Assembly (NCBI GenBank): GCA_949290865.1
Contig: CASETM010000056.1
Location: 1 to 64,000, forward strand
DNA: 64,000 nucleotides
Direction: 5' to 3'
Source: an uncultured Bacillota bacterium
GTDB taxonomy: Bacteria; Bacillota_I; Bacilli_A; Erysipelotrichales; Coprobacillaceae
Shown one piece after another: positions 7,572 through 16,625 of this stretch. How positions within the stretch are numbered: the stretch's first letter is position 1; the number at the start of each line of letters is the position of its first letter. The notes below the pieces were generated by a model. That model had not been told where the DNA came from. It made no database searches and was given only the letters and a program-made list of their open reading frames with translations. The translations under genes were made by a program, and so were the position numbers.

Positions 7572-10154
7572 ATAAATCAGTTTAACTATTTCACAGACAA
7601 TAACCGTCGATAAACTTAAACCAACACAAATCAGCCACTGTGCCAAATACAGTCTCTCCAGTTTGAAAATATCAGACAGTTCTGGAATCGTAATAATAAT
7701 GATCTGTAAGAACAGCCCTGCTGCCAGAGAACCCCACAGATAGACATTATCGAACAGCGATTTGTTTAAAATGGAATGATGCGATTTCACATTGAAAGAA
7801 TGCACCAGCTGACTGCCACATAAAGTAATAAAAGCCATCGTCATTCCAACTGGATAACTAATCTGATTGCCAATAAAGAATGCGATCAGCGTAACCCCGC
7901 CAATCATAATTCCCTGCCACAGAATCGTCAACGCCAGACCATGAGCAAAGAAGCCTTCATTTTTATCACGTGGCGGTCTTTCCATGACATCCGCTTCTGT
8001 TTTTCCCATACCTAAAGCAAATGCTGGCAATGAATCTGTGATCAGATTGACCCACAGCAGATGAATCGGCAACAGCGGTGATGCAAACGATCCTGGTAAG
8101 ATCAAAGACAGTAATGAGGCACCAAAGATCGTTAGCACTTCACCAATGTTGCTGGAAAGCAGAAACTGAACATCTTTTTGAATATTATCATAGATGCCTC
8201 GTCCTTCTCTGATAGAATGAATGATCGTTGTAAAATTATCATCGGTCAAGATCATGCTGGCAGCTCCTTTAGCTACATCACTGCCTGTAATTCCCATCGC
8301 ACAGCCAATATCCGCTGCCTTCAAGGCAGGAGAATCATTAACACCATCGCCCGTCATAGCAACGACTTTTCCCTTTTCTTTCCAGGCCTTAACGATACGA
8401 ACCTTATGTTCCGGTGCAACACGGGCATAAACCGAATATTCTTCAATATGTTCAAACAACTGCTCATCAGACATTTGAGACAGCTCATCTCCCATGATTG
8501 CTTTTTGACCATCTTCTAGAATTCCTAAAGCTTTCGCGATAGCTCTTGCTGTAACGATATGATCACCGGTAATCATGATCGTTCTGACTCCTGCTTTCTT
8601 TGCTTCCGCAACAGCTTCTTTCACTTCTTCACGTGGTGGGTCGATCATCCCCACCATTCCTAAGAATGTCATATCTGTTTCATTTTCTGCACTGGTAACA
8701 TTTTCTGGCTTTTCATCATAATAGCGAATTGCCAAAGCCAGGACACGCAAAGCCTCTTGCGACATTTTTTCATTAATTTCATTGACCTTGTCCAGATTCA
8801 GATTGACACATCTGTCAAAGATTACATCAGGTCCACCTTTGGTAATCTGCAGATAGCGACCATGATCTTCAACAAAGACAGACATCATTTTTCTGTCTGA
8901 ATCAAAAGCCAGTTCATCAAAACGAGGATACTGAGCCATCAGATTTTTCTTCGTAAAACCTTTATTCAGACTGGCTTTGACCAGTGCTGTTTCTGTTGGA
9001 TCACCAACAGCAACCTCTTTTTCACCAATCTGTGAAATCGTTCCATCACTGCATAAGGTAAAATAGTTTAACAGCTGATAACTGTTTTCACTGCACGTTT
9101 CGATTGGTTCAATATTTTTACCATCACGATAGACCTTCACTACCGTCATTTTATTTTGAGTAAGTGTTCCCGTCTTATCAGAGCAGACAATAGAAGTTGA
9201 CCCTAATGTTTCAACTGCCGGCAAAGATCTGATAATCGCATTTTTCTTGGCCATCTTCTGCACACTTAACGCCAGTACAACTGTAACAACGGTCGCCAAT
9301 CCTTCTGGGATCGCTGCCACTGCCAAAGCTACCGCTGTTTTAAAGGCATCAAGAAAACTCATTCCAGACAACAGTTCCATACCAAAAACAATAATACAGA
9401 TGACGATACACATGACGCCAATAGCTTTGCCAATCTGATCCAGTTTATCCTGCAATGGTGTATTCTGCTCTTTGGCTTCTTGCAGCAATGAAGCAATTTT
9501 TCCCACTTCATTATCTATCCCAATAGCTGTGACTATCGCTGTTGCCCGTCCATAAGTCACATAGCATGAAGCATAAAGCATATTATTTCTTTCTGCCAGA
9601 GGATATTCTCCCGTCAAAGGCTGATTGGTCTTATCTACTGGAACACTTTCTCCCGTCAAAGCACTTTCATCAACCTTCAGATTAAAAGCCTCAATAATTC
9701 TGGCATCACTGGCAATACAGTCACCGGCTTCAACGACCAGCACATCACCGGGAACGACCTGACTGGCAGGAATACTGACTGTATTCCCATGACGAATGAC
9801 CTTTGCCTGCGGGCTGGCCATTTTCTTGAGTGCATCCAATGATTTCTGGGCATTGTTTTCCTGAACAATCCCCAAAACAGCATTGACAATCACAACAAAG
9901 ACAATAATCGCACTGTCAATCCATTCCTGTGGATCAACAACGATAGAAATGATTGCTGATAAAATCAGAATAATTGTCAATGCATCTTTAAACTGCAGCA
10001 GAAAGCGTAAAAGCAGACTTTTTTTCTTTCCCTCTTCAATCTGGTTCATTCCATACTGCTTCTGTCTTAATGCAACCTGTTCATCATTTAAACCATTTTT
10101 CAGGTCTGCATCTAATGCTTTTTTTACTTCATCGATCGTCTGATTGTAAAACAT
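7551..10154 (-). CDS. P-type cation-transporting ATPase (Ca2+/Mn2+ type, P2)
   Basis: 867-aa P-type ATPase. It has an N-terminal cation-ATPase domain, an actuator loop with TGES (about 168), the phosphorylation site CSDKTGTLT (about 325), the hinge TGDGVNDSPAL (about 605) and paired TM segments. The PAIPEGL motif in TM4 is typical of Ca2+/Mn2+-type P2 pumps. AGGAGG precedes the ATG. The leader contains a probable yybP-ykoY (Mn2+) riboswitch, so manganese export is the most likely job; calcium cannot be excluded from sequence alone. Confidence 0.9.
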   Translation of the reverse strand: MFYNQTIDEVKKALDADLKNGLNDEQVALRQKQYGMNQIEEGKKKSLLLRFLLQFKDALTIILILSAIISIVVDPQEWIDSAIIVFVVIVNAVLGIVQENNAQKSLDALKKMASPQAKVIRHGNTVSIPASQVVPGDVLVVEAGDCIASDARIIEAFNLKVDESALTGESVPVDKTNQPLTGEYPLAERNNMLYASCYVTYGRATAIVTAIGIDNEVGKIASLLQEAKEQNTPLQDKLDQIGKAIGVMCIVICIIVFGMELLSGMSFLDAFKTAVALAVAAIPEGLATVVTVVLALSVQKMAKKNAIIRSLPAVETLGSTSIVCSDKTGTLTQNKMTVVKVYRDGKNIEPIETCSENSYQLLNYFTLCSDGTISQIGEKEVAVGDPTETALVKASLNKGFTKKNLMAQYPRFDELAFDSDRKMMSVFVEDHGRYLQITKGGPDVIFDRCVNLNLDKVNEINEKMSQEALRVLALAIRYYDEKPENVTSAENETDMTFLGMVGMIDPPREEVKEAVAEAKKAGVRTIMITGDHIVTARAIAKALGILEDGQKAIMGDELSQMSDEQLFEHIEEYSVYARVAPEHKVRIVKAWKEKGKVVAMTGDGVNDSPALKAADIGCAMGITGSDVAKGAASMILTDDNFTTIIHSIREGRGIYDNIQKDVQFLLSSNIGEVLTIFGASLLSLILPGSFASPLLPIHLLWVNLITDSLPAFALGMGKTEADVMERPPRDKNEGFFAHGLALTILWQGIMIGGVTLIAFFIGNQISYPVGMTMAFITLCGSQLVHSFNVKSHHSILNKSLFDNVYLWGSLAAGLFLQIIIITIPELSDIFKLERLYLAQWLICVGLSLSTVIVCEIVKLIYKKTGNR

Positions 10155-10168
10155 GGCTCTTCCTCCTT

Positions 10169-10222
10169 AAAAAAATAACAACGAAACCTTATTGCCTGAT
10201 ACAATAAAAGTCTCGTTGTTTA
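10169..10222 (-). terminator. riboswitch-controlled intrinsic terminator
   Basis: On the minus strand an approximately 17-bp stem (AACAACGA...TCGTTGTT outer arms, TTATTG/CAATAA inner arms) is followed by ATTTTTTT, about 15 nt before the ATPase start. The left arm contains CGAGACTTTT, which is also the 3' strand of the proposed aptamer P1, giving mutually exclusive folds. Confidence 0.8.
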
Positions 10223-10292
10223 ATTACGATACGGATAATAAAATCGGGTCTATCGCTATCGTATACACTTCGTGCCAACTACTCCCTTTTAT
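10206..10292 (-). promoter_or_regulatory. probable yybP-ykoY manganese riboswitch aptamer
   Basis: The leader of the P-type ATPase begins with AAAAGGGAGTAG and ends with CGAGACTTTT. These correspond to the conserved 5' (GGGGAGUAG) and 3' (GCAAGACCUUU/CGAGAC) flanks of the yybP-ykoY RNA family, with P1 formed by AAAAG/CTTTT. The family binds Mn2+ and often controls exporters including P-type ATPases. Binding would hold the 3' strand and break the terminator, switching the pump on. A TATAAT at 10,311-10,316 could be the -10; the -35 is weak. Confidence 0.7.
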
Positions 10293-10356
10293 ATGATTCT
10301 TCTTATCCTTATTATATACCTTCTTTAAGAAATGATACATACCTTTTTCAGATTAT

Positions 10357-11772
10357 TTATAAACTTGCCAGAAAATGAATCAATCTGTCATAGCAGCGAT
10401 GGTATGAAGTTATATCCAAATGTTCCTGAGGACTATGAATTGCAAACATATCAGGACCTAAAGTAATGATATCAAGCTCTGGTAACAGTCCTTTGATAAT
10501 TCCTGTTTCCAAACCACCATGAGTTGCTTCCTGGCGCAGTTCTTTTCCTTCATACTGTCTGACAAAAGCCACATACTGCTGTCTAAAAGCAGATTTTTCA
10601 TCATAAGCCCAACCAGGATAATTATTTTCTTCGATATATGTAAACTGGTAAAGCTGTGCCAGCAGTTTCAACTGATTAGAGAGTTCATTTTTCGCACTTT
10701 CCATTGGTGAACGAATCGAATAATGAATCTCAAACAACTCATGATTCAATATCGTCACTCCCATATTTAAAGAAACAACTGGAACATTCATTTTCAATGA
10801 ACGGCTGATCATACCATTAGGCATCAGATACATCATGGCAACCATATCAGCACTGTCTTTTGCTGAAAGCACTTTTTCTAATGGTTCAATCTTTTCCGCA
10901 ATGATTTTGATGCCCTGATCACTTTCCTGCAGTTCATGAGCGATATCCTGATAGCAATGATCAATGATCTTTAATATTTCATCCTGATCATTCAATGAAG
11001 AAAAGGTACTGATGCATTCACGCGGAATTGCATTGTCCTTCAAACCACCCTGATAAGAACCTATACAGAATTCAATATTATTTGACAGCAGATGATAATA
11101 TATTCTAGCCATGATCTTATTGGCATTTCCTTTTTCTTTGTCAATACCGCCACCAGAATGACCTCCCAAAAGACCACTGACCGTTATCTGATAAGATGGC
11201 CATTCATTGTGACAATAAGATACTGCTTTTCTAATAACAACTCTTCGTCCACCTGAACAGCTGACTGTGACGACATCTTCTTCACCACTGTCCAGCCCAA
11301 TCATTTTTTTTGACTGAAAGTATTCTTTTTTCAACGCCATTGCTCCATTCAGACCAATTTCTTCCTGAACTGTAAAGACACATTCTAATGCTGGATGCGT
11401 CAAACTGTCATCTTCCAAAACAGCAAGCATATAACAGATTCCTGCTCCATCATCTGCCCCTAAAGTTGTCTGATTGGCCCAAAGAAAACCATCTTTTTCA
11501 ATCAGTTCGATTGGGTCATTCATAAAATCATGAGTACTGTCATTATTTTTTTCACACACCATATCCATATGACCTTCCAACATGATCACATCATGATCTT
11601 CATATCCTGGAGTGGCTGCCTTATAGACAATAATATTATGCATATCATCCCGTATATATCGAAGATGATGATCTACGGCAAAATTTTCTACATAATCACA
11701 GATTGCTTTTTCATTTCCCGAACCTCTTGGGATTTTTGATATTTCCTGAAAAAAATAATCAATTCGTTTCAT
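10357..11772 (-). CDS. pepD: PepD-type aminoacyl-histidine dipeptidase
   Basis: 471-aa M20-family metallodipeptidase (Xaa-His dipeptidase, PepD) acting on cytosolic dipeptides. Metal-site motifs are visible: LEGHMDMVCEK, GADDGAG, VQEEIG and the GLDSGEE region, then the lid domain with GGHSGGG. I chose the ATG at 11,772, which has AAGGAGG eight nucleotides upstream, over the longer form from 11,811. It is co-directional with the MATE gene; the gap is 14 nt. Confidence 0.92.
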   Translation of the reverse strand: MKRIDYFFQEISKIPRGSGNEKAICDYVENFAVDHHLRYIRDDMHNIIVYKAATPGYEDHDVIMLEGHMDMVCEKNNDSTHDFMNDPIELIEKDGFLWANQTTLGADDGAGICYMLAVLEDDSLTHPALECVFTVQEEIGLNGAMALKKEYFQSKKMIGLDSGEEDVVTVSCSGGRRVVIRKAVSYCHNEWPSYQITVSGLLGGHSGGGIDKEKGNANKIMARIYYHLLSNNIEFCIGSYQGGLKDNAIPRECISTFSSLNDQDEILKIIDHCYQDIAHELQESDQGIKIIAEKIEPLEKVLSAKDSADMVAMMYLMPNGMISRSLKMNVPVVSLNMGVTILNHELFEIHYSIRSPMESAKNELSNQLKLLAQLYQFTYIEENNYPGWAYDEKSAFRQQYVAFVRQYEGKELRQEATHGGLETGIIKGLLPELDIITLGPDMFAIHSPQEHLDITSYHRCYDRLIHFLASL

Positions 11773-11786
11773 TTTCTGTTTCCTCC

Positions 11787-13115
11787 TTAAACTAATCCTT
11801 TTTCCATCCATTTGTTTGATTTGTATCTGATGACAAAGAATATCACACGTACGATCCAGTCAACAAACATAGCAATCCATACCCCAATCAGTCCCATTGA
11901 CAGATACTGTCCCAAAACATAGCTTAAGCAGAAACGGAATGTCCACATTGACGCTGCCGAAACGATCATCGTATATTTCGCATCATTGGCTGCTCTTAAA
12001 GCATTAGGGAAAGTAAATGACAATGGCCAGAAAAGCGATGCAACAATTCCATGCATGAAAATACATTGATAAGCTAGACTGGTCGCCTGTTCAGACAGTG
12101 AATAAAAAGTCAGAATCGTTGGTGTCAGTAACAGCAGCACTGCTACCAGCCCAATGGTCGATGCATAGGCAATCAGCATCAGTTTTCTGATATAGTATTT
12201 GGCCTGATCATAGTCTCTGGCTCCCACACAGCGTCCCACGACCGTAACCATAGCCAAAGACAATGCCGTTCCCGGAATGATCTGCATCTGACAGAGATTA
12301 TTAGAGACCGCATTGGCGGCGATCGCATAAGTTCCAAAAGTCGCAATCAGACTTTGAACCAGCAGTTTCCCTAACTGAAACATCCCATTTTCTAATCCTG
12401 AAGGAATTCCAATCGTCAGTATCTTTTTGATATAGCGAATATCGAAATGCCAATGCAGATAGTCATTGACGTGGATATCATTTTCCCGATTCGTTAAAGA
12501 TCTTAAAACAACTACACAAGCTATCGTTCTTGCTATCAAAGTAGCAAAAACAGCGCCAAACACACCCCAGTTCATTCCATAAATGAACACTGCATTCAAA
12601 GCAATATTGATAGCATTCATAATGGCACTGTTGATCATCGATATCTTAGAATTTCCGATTGCTCTAAACAAGGCACAGCCAGAATTGTATAAAGCCACAA
12701 AAGGATAAGATATGGCAGAAAACAAAAAATAGATTTCCGCATTGCTCATGACATCTTTTTCAACATTACCAAAAATCAAATGCAGTAAAGACGCATTAAA
12801 AAAAATCACAACCGCCATAATAATCAGTGATAAAATCGCTGTAATCAGTATCAGCTGCTTGGCAGCATAATTGGCACGTTTCATTGCCTTCTGTCCAATC
12901 AGCTGGGAAACGACAACGGCTCCTCCTGTCGACAGTGCGGCAAACACATTGATCAGCAGAATATTGATACCATCAACCAGCGAGACAGCTGAAACAGCTG
13001 CTTCACCAACACTGGAAACCATAACCGTATCAGCAAACCCGACCATGATGACCAGCAGCTGTTCAATGACCAAAGGTATGATCAGCTTTTTCAGATCTTT
13101 ATTTGTAAACAACAT
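11787..13115 (-). CDS. MATE-family multidrug/metabolite exporter
   Basis: 442-aa MATE transporter with about 12 hydrophobic segments in two repeated halves (QLIGQKA in one, RCVGARD in the other, both typical of MATE). It would export a cationic substrate by Na+ or H+ antiport; the substrate cannot be assigned. The ATG at 13,115 with AGGGAAG upstream is preferred over a TTG at 13,139. The prophage attL repeat begins 60 bp upstream of this start, so integration replaced whatever lay further upstream in its promoter region. Confidence 0.88.
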   Translation of the reverse strand: MLFTNKDLKKLIIPLVIEQLLVIMVGFADTVMVSSVGEAAVSAVSLVDGINILLINVFAALSTGGAVVVSQLIGQKAMKRANYAAKQLILITAILSLIIMAVVIFFNASLLHLIFGNVEKDVMSNAEIYFLFSAISYPFVALYNSGCALFRAIGNSKISMINSAIMNAINIALNAVFIYGMNWGVFGAVFATLIARTIACVVVLRSLTNRENDIHVNDYLHWHFDIRYIKKILTIGIPSGLENGMFQLGKLLVQSLIATFGTYAIAANAVSNNLCQMQIIPGTALSLAMVTVVGRCVGARDYDQAKYYIRKLMLIAYASTIGLVAVLLLLTPTILTFYSLSEQATSLAYQCIFMHGIVASLFWPLSFTFPNALRAANDAKYTMIVSAASMWTFRFCLSYVLGQYLSMGLIGVWIAMFVDWIVRVIFFVIRYKSNKWMEKGLV

Positions 13116-13175
13116 AAACTCACTTCCCTTATATAACAACTATATACCCATTTACCTGACAGTGTGCTTTTTTTC

Positions 13176-13227
13176 ACCAAATGAAAAAAAACATACGCAA
13201 TACTGTGGGTTTTAGCCGATTTGTTAC
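13176..13227 (+). other. attL: attL core (52-bp direct repeat, left copy)
   Basis: These 52 bases are identical to 60,978-61,029, starting ACCAAATG and ending ATTTGTTAC. They contain a run of eight A residues. They mark the crossover region; the exact crossover point cannot be placed within the repeat. Confidence 0.93.
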
Positions 13228-13251
13228 TTATTTGTTACTTATTTGGTACAT
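13223..13251 (+). repeat. candidate integrase arm-type repeat, left end
   Basis: Two direct copies of GTTACTTATTT lie next to attL. The 29-bp block recurs with one mismatch at 60,888-60,916, just after the integrase stop codon. Paired, phage-internal, tandem repeats at both ends fit arm-binding sites of a tyrosine integrase. Confidence 0.6.
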
Positions 13252-13289
13252 CTTACTATGTTTAATCATGACTTTATCTTTTTGATGAA

Positions 13290-13330
13290 TAACAAAATAA
13301 GGTCCAGGAAATTAAACTCCTAGACCTTTT
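13290..13330 (-). terminator. terminator of the phage lysis operon
   Basis: On the minus strand AGGTCTAGGA pairs with TTCCTGGACCT around a 7-nt loop, followed by TATTTTGTT. It stands at the left end of the prophage just behind the last late gene. Confidence 0.8.
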
Positions 13331-13496
13331 TAATATACTGATTATCAAAAACCCATTTTCTTAATCCATGTTTGACAGTAGTATAGTTTTCTTTTTCTTG
13401 GATAATCGTAAAATATTCGTCCTGTAGATAATATGGCAAATGATTGTTATTGATATCGACAGCACCATGAACAATCTTACATTTTCTTTCTTGCAT
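13320..13496 (-). CDS. small phage protein, unknown (58 aa)
   Basis: 58-aa frame starting MQERKCKIVHGAV and ending NQYIKKV, five bases after the endolysin stop, with AAAAGG upstream. No signal peptide or membrane segment is visible. The stop codon lies inside the late-operon terminator hairpin, which supports it as the true last gene of the operon. Its place after holin and endolysin permits a lysis or lysogenic-conversion role, but I do not recognise the family. Confidence 0.6.
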   Translation of the reverse strand: MQERKCKIVHGAVDINNNHLPYYLQDEYFTIIQEKENYTTVKHGLRKWVFDNQYIKKV

Positions 13497-13500
13497 ACAA

Positions 13501-14529
13501 CTATACCTTTTTTAAATAATCTCCTGAAACCCATCCAGATGGGATATGTGCCCAGTTTCTTGACCATTCTTTAACAGTAACACGAGTACCTTTGTCCAAT
13601 GCACCATCTTTATCAGTATCATGTGCTTTTCCATCAGCGGTAAGTCCTGAATGTCCTACTGGATTGCCATTTGGACCATCTCTTACGATCAGATCACTGG
13701 CAGTAACTTCATATGTTCCGATTGCTTTTGCAGTTGATTGTACAGGAGACTGAGAAGGCTGTGACGAAGATGCTGCTCCATCCTTGACAGCATAGATGTT
13801 AGACCCCTCTTTCAGACATACCCATCCTGATGGACATCTTCCCCAGATGTTTGAACCAACCGTTCTAACTTCTTTAATTGTAATACGTGTTCCTTTATTT
13901 AAAGCACCATCTTTATCAGTATCATGTGCTTTTCCATCAGCGGTTAAACCTGCATAACCAACGGCAGCTCCTGCCGGTTCATTTCTAACAATAAGATCAC
14001 TTGCTGTAATGGTATATGTTCCGGTAGTAAACTCTCCATTGCTCGTAGTTGATGTATCTGCAGATGATGTGACATTTGATACTGTGGTACCTTTTGCTGC
14101 AGCAACAATTTCATCAAATGGATAATTGTTACCTGGACAATCCGTAGATGTCACATCCTTGTGTTTCAGGATAGTTGAAATACCGTATTTATTCATCAAA
14201 TATGAGCATAATTCAATAATAGCCTGCTTTTGTACATCAGGCATTGTTTCTGTCATATATTTACCTTCTGCACAGATTCCAATACTGTCAAAATTAGCTC
14301 CACTGGCATGAGCTCCAACAGTATTTTCGGGACGTCCACGATAAACAGATCCGTCTTTTCTGACAAAGAAATGATATCCAATACCAGACCACCCTCTATC
14401 TAAATGCCACTGATGAATATCATCAGCTGTGCAGCTAGAAGATTCTGCATGATGCAAGATAATTCTCGATGTTTTACTTCTAATACTTAATTTACCATTC
14501 CAGTTATATGTTTTTTCAATAATATTCAT
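13501..14529 (-). CDS. endolysin: N-acetylmuramoyl-L-alanine amidase with two SH3-like repeats
   Basis: 342-aa peptidoglycan amidase. An amidase_2/PGRP-type domain (about 20-145) shows zinc ligands H26 or H27 (ILHHAES), H123 (LKHKD) and C131 (TDCPG). Two SH3-like wall-binding repeats follow (about 170-250 and 268-342), each with a near-identical HDTDKDGAL(N/D)KGTR segment. No signal peptide is present, so release depends on the upstream holin. A good GGAGG site lies before the ATG. The order holin then endolysin is the standard lysis cassette. Confidence 0.93.
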   Translation of the reverse strand: MNIIEKTYNWNGKLSIRSKTSRIILHHAESSSCTADDIHQWHLDRGWSGIGYHFFVRKDGSVYRGRPENTVGAHASGANFDSIGICAEGKYMTETMPDVQKQAIIELCSYLMNKYGISTILKHKDVTSTDCPGNNYPFDEIVAAAKGTTVSNVTSSADTSTTSNGEFTTGTYTITASDLIVRNEPAGAAVGYAGLTADGKAHDTDKDGALNKGTRITIKEVRTVGSNIWGRCPSGWVCLKEGSNIYAVKDGAASSSQPSQSPVQSTAKAIGTYEVTASDLIVRDGPNGNPVGHSGLTADGKAHDTDKDGALDKGTRVTVKEWSRNWAHIPSGWVSGDYLKKV

Positions 14530-14571
14530 TTTTATTCCTCCTATTTATGTAATATCTGAATAGCTCTATTT

Positions 14572-15051
14572 CTACTCTGTTTTTTCATTTTCTTCTTTGT
14601 TGATCAATTTGTCTGCTACTTCCAAGCCATTGATTAAAATAGCTGGTACGTTATATCCAGCCTCAACTAAGTTTTCAATAATACTTCTTGCTTCATTGAT
14701 CATTAAACTTGCTAATACAAACCATCCCAATAATGTAGTAATACCCAGATCTATTCCAAGTGTATTACCTAATTCAATAAAAATTACACTTAAAGCAAAT
14801 GCTACCATAATCATTAGCCAGTATCCTATTTTCTTTAGAACACCCTGCCACCCTTTTACTGAATTTTCTTTATTGTTGATTTTTGATTTCATCCATCCTG
14901 TAATCCAATCAATAATGTTGAAAAAAAGAAACATGGCAAACAATAGCCAGTGTTCACCAAAAATAAATGTTAAAAAAGCAATCACCGCACCAGTGATCGC
15001 ATTGAAAGAATCCATATAATTTAAATTCGATAAAAAATTCATTTTTTTCAT
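14572..15051 (-). CDS. phage holin (holin_4 / toxin secretion-lysis family)
   Basis: 159-aa membrane protein with three to four hydrophobic segments (about 18-45, 72-92, 95-115) and a charged C-terminus, resembling the phage_holin_4/TcdE-like family (GEHWLLFAM, NIIDWITGW). It should form the membrane lesion that lets the endolysin out. The ATG at 15,051 has GAAGGTGAGG upstream; a GTG at 15,060 would overlap that site. Confidence 0.88.
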   Translation of the reverse strand: MKKMNFLSNLNYMDSFNAITGAVIAFLTFIFGEHWLLFAMFLFFNIIDWITGWMKSKINNKENSVKGWQGVLKKIGYWLMIMVAFALSVIFIELGNTLGIDLGITTLLGWFVLASLMINEARSIIENLVEAGYNVPAILINGLEVADKLINKEENEKTE

Positions 15052-15063
15052 AATCCTCACCTT

Positions 15064-15300
15064 CTATAATTTATTCAGTACAACCAGGATATATCCTTCT
15101 TTTATCCCCTGATCATTAATGATTTCTTTGATTTGCGTAAGCTGATGTTTAAGTACACTCTCATCTGAAACTTCTCTAAAAAGAATGTAATCATCTTTTT
15201 CATACTGATCAGTTTCTTTCTGCTTCAGTATTCTGTATGAACTGCCTGTCAGCTGGGCAAACTCAACTGAAGTGAGATCAATTTCATGTGTTTTGATCAT
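15064..15300 (-). CDS. DUF3850-like (ASCH-related) small protein
   Basis: 78-aa protein whose layout (HEIDL, a short gap, YRILKQKETDQYEKDDYILFREV, then GIKEGYILVVL) resembles DUF3850, a small ASCH/PUA-like RNA-binding fold common in phages. The role is unknown. It sits between a tail-associated gene and the holin, with GAGGTG upstream, in the same late transcript. Confidence 0.6.
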   Translation of the reverse strand: MIKTHEIDLTSVEFAQLTGSSYRILKQKETDQYEKDDYILFREVSDESVLKHQLTQIKEIINDQGIKEGYILVVLNKL

Positions 15301-15313
15301 ATTTAATCACCTC

Positions 15314-15682
15314 TTATTTTTCTTTATAAAATACTTTAATCGAAACATTCTGATTAAAATAACCTAATAGCCCATACTGTTCATTAACAATACGTGTATT
15401 TTGAAACACGCCAAAGTGATAGTATCCTTGATACTCAAAGTGCATAACGTATAATCCTAAATCAGTATTTAATACATGTGCACTAATCACCACATACTTT
15501 GATGTATCTATCATTGATTTAACATTACTACTACTTGCCGTGTTACCAGCTACTGTAGTTTCCAATATTTTAATTTTGTTATCTAAAGTCTTATTATCTT
15601 CACAAATAATGCTGTTAGACTTGATAAATAACTTCCCAACTTTATCTTTTACAAATTCAATCATATTTGATTGTCTTGTCAT
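15314..15682 (-). CDS. phage tail-region protein, unknown (122 aa)
   Basis: 122-aa protein with a helical N-terminus (residues 1-55) and a beta-rich C-terminus containing YHFGVFQNTR. No known domain recognised. Its place behind two short fibre-like genes suggests a tail-tip or host-contact accessory part. The start is uncertain because no strong ribosome site is visible; an ATG six codons in is possible. Confidence 0.55.
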   Translation of the reverse strand: MTRQSNMIEFVKDKVGKLFIKSNSIICEDNKTLDNKIKILETTVAGNTASSSNVKSMIDTSKYVVISAHVLNTDLGLYVMHFEYQGYYHFGVFQNTRIVNEQYGLLGYFNQNVSIKVFYKEK

Positions 15683-15715
15683 GAAGTTGACTTTTAGAAA
15701 GCAATATTCTAATTG

Positions 15716-16132
15716 TTATTTTTTTGTATATTTCAGTGCTATATAGCACCTATTTACCGCTGTATTACTGTTACTTTGTATATTTAATTTAATATTTCCG
15801 CTTGAAGTCAAATTGATCAAATATGAGTGAATACCATACCATCCACTCCTGGAAATAGTCAATAATGATCCCGAACAGCCATCCGCATTGAAATACACAA
15901 AAGAATTCTGATAATCTATCCATATCTCATCTACATCTGATGAAGAAAGACCTGTATCAACATCAGTATTAATATTTGCAGATCCATTTGCATCATGCCT
16001 GACAAGTTTAGAGAATATCTTTTTCCCGTCTCTCCAATACTCACCTGTAAACTGTTCATCTTCACTGTATTGAAAATAAATATTTTTCTTTCTTAATCTG
16101 ATATTATCAACAAAATCAAACAATCTGATCAT
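15716..16132 (-). CDS. short tail fibre/baseplate protein, copy 2
   Basis: 138-aa protein that shares with the upstream neighbour (16,150-16,533) the N-terminal module QYS-EEQFTG-YW-DGKKI-SK. This YSxxEQxTGxWxDGKxIY segment is common in phage baseplate and fibre proteins. The C-terminal parts differ, as expected for adhesins that have diverged after duplication. The start lies 17 nt after the neighbour's stop codon with no strong ribosome site, so translation may be coupled. Confidence 0.65.
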   Translation of the reverse strand: MIRLFDFVDNIRLRKKNIYFQYSEDEQFTGEYWRDGKKIFSKLVRHDANGSANINTDVDTGLSSSDVDEIWIDYQNSFVYFNADGCSGSLLTISRSGWYGIHSYLINLTSSGNIKLNIQSNSNTAVNRCYIALKYTKK

Positions 16133-16149
16133 AGTGATGTCTGCTTTAT

Positions 16150-16533
16150 CTAGCTGATTTTTGTATATTCTATAACTACATACCCATCTACTCTCCAGTT
16201 GCTCCAGAATTTAATAGTATTTTCATGATATTCAGTCATATAGAATCCTGTACTGTCAGAACAGCTTGTATATGGAAAACATCTTCTATAGCCAACCTGA
16301 TTTGCCACATATCCCGTTCCATAATAACGAATAATATAATCAATACCGATATTATGAGTAATAGTCAGGTCATTATGTCCATCATGTGTTTGATTTATGG
16401 CTATTACTTTTGAATAGATTTTTTTGCCATCTATCCAGTATTTACCGGTAAACTGTTCTTCAGTTGAATACTGAAAAAAAGTATCCTTTCGATCAAGTCT
16501 GTTACCACTTTTCAATCTGAACAGATTCAGCAT
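16150..16533 (-). CDS. short tail fibre/baseplate protein, copy 1
   Basis: 127-aa protein with the QYSTEEQFTGKYWIDGKKIY module near the N-terminus and a unique C-terminal half rich in aromatic residues. I chose the ATG at 16,533. This ATG sits in ATGCTGA, so one of the possible frames of the upstream G-tract gene would stop exactly on top of it and couple translation. A GTG three codons earlier is an alternative. Probably a receptor-contact part of the tail tip; this is inferred from position and motif. Confidence 0.65.
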   Translation of the reverse strand: MLNLFRLKSGNRLDRKDTFFQYSTEEQFTGKYWIDGKKIYSKVIAINQTHDGHNDLTITHNIGIDYIIRYYGTGYVANQVGYRRCFPYTSCSDSTGFYMTEYHENTIKFWSNWRVDGYVVIEYTKIS

Positions 16534-16625
16534 ACACAACACCAGCTATTGTGCAATCTTCTGCTAGCAGACAGCACCTCTGCTTTCTTTTTGAGGAATA
16601 CAATTAGAATATATAAATATCTTTC

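Noticed and set aside
13176-13227. tRNA or tmRNA end as attachment site
   Set aside because: No cloverleaf, CCA or T-loop sequence could be found in or beside either copy of the repeat.
13361-13567. 68-codon leftward frame overlapping the endolysin end
   Set aside because: It lies out of frame across the end of the endolysin gene; the frame at 13,320-13,496 has a better ribosome site and ends in the terminator.
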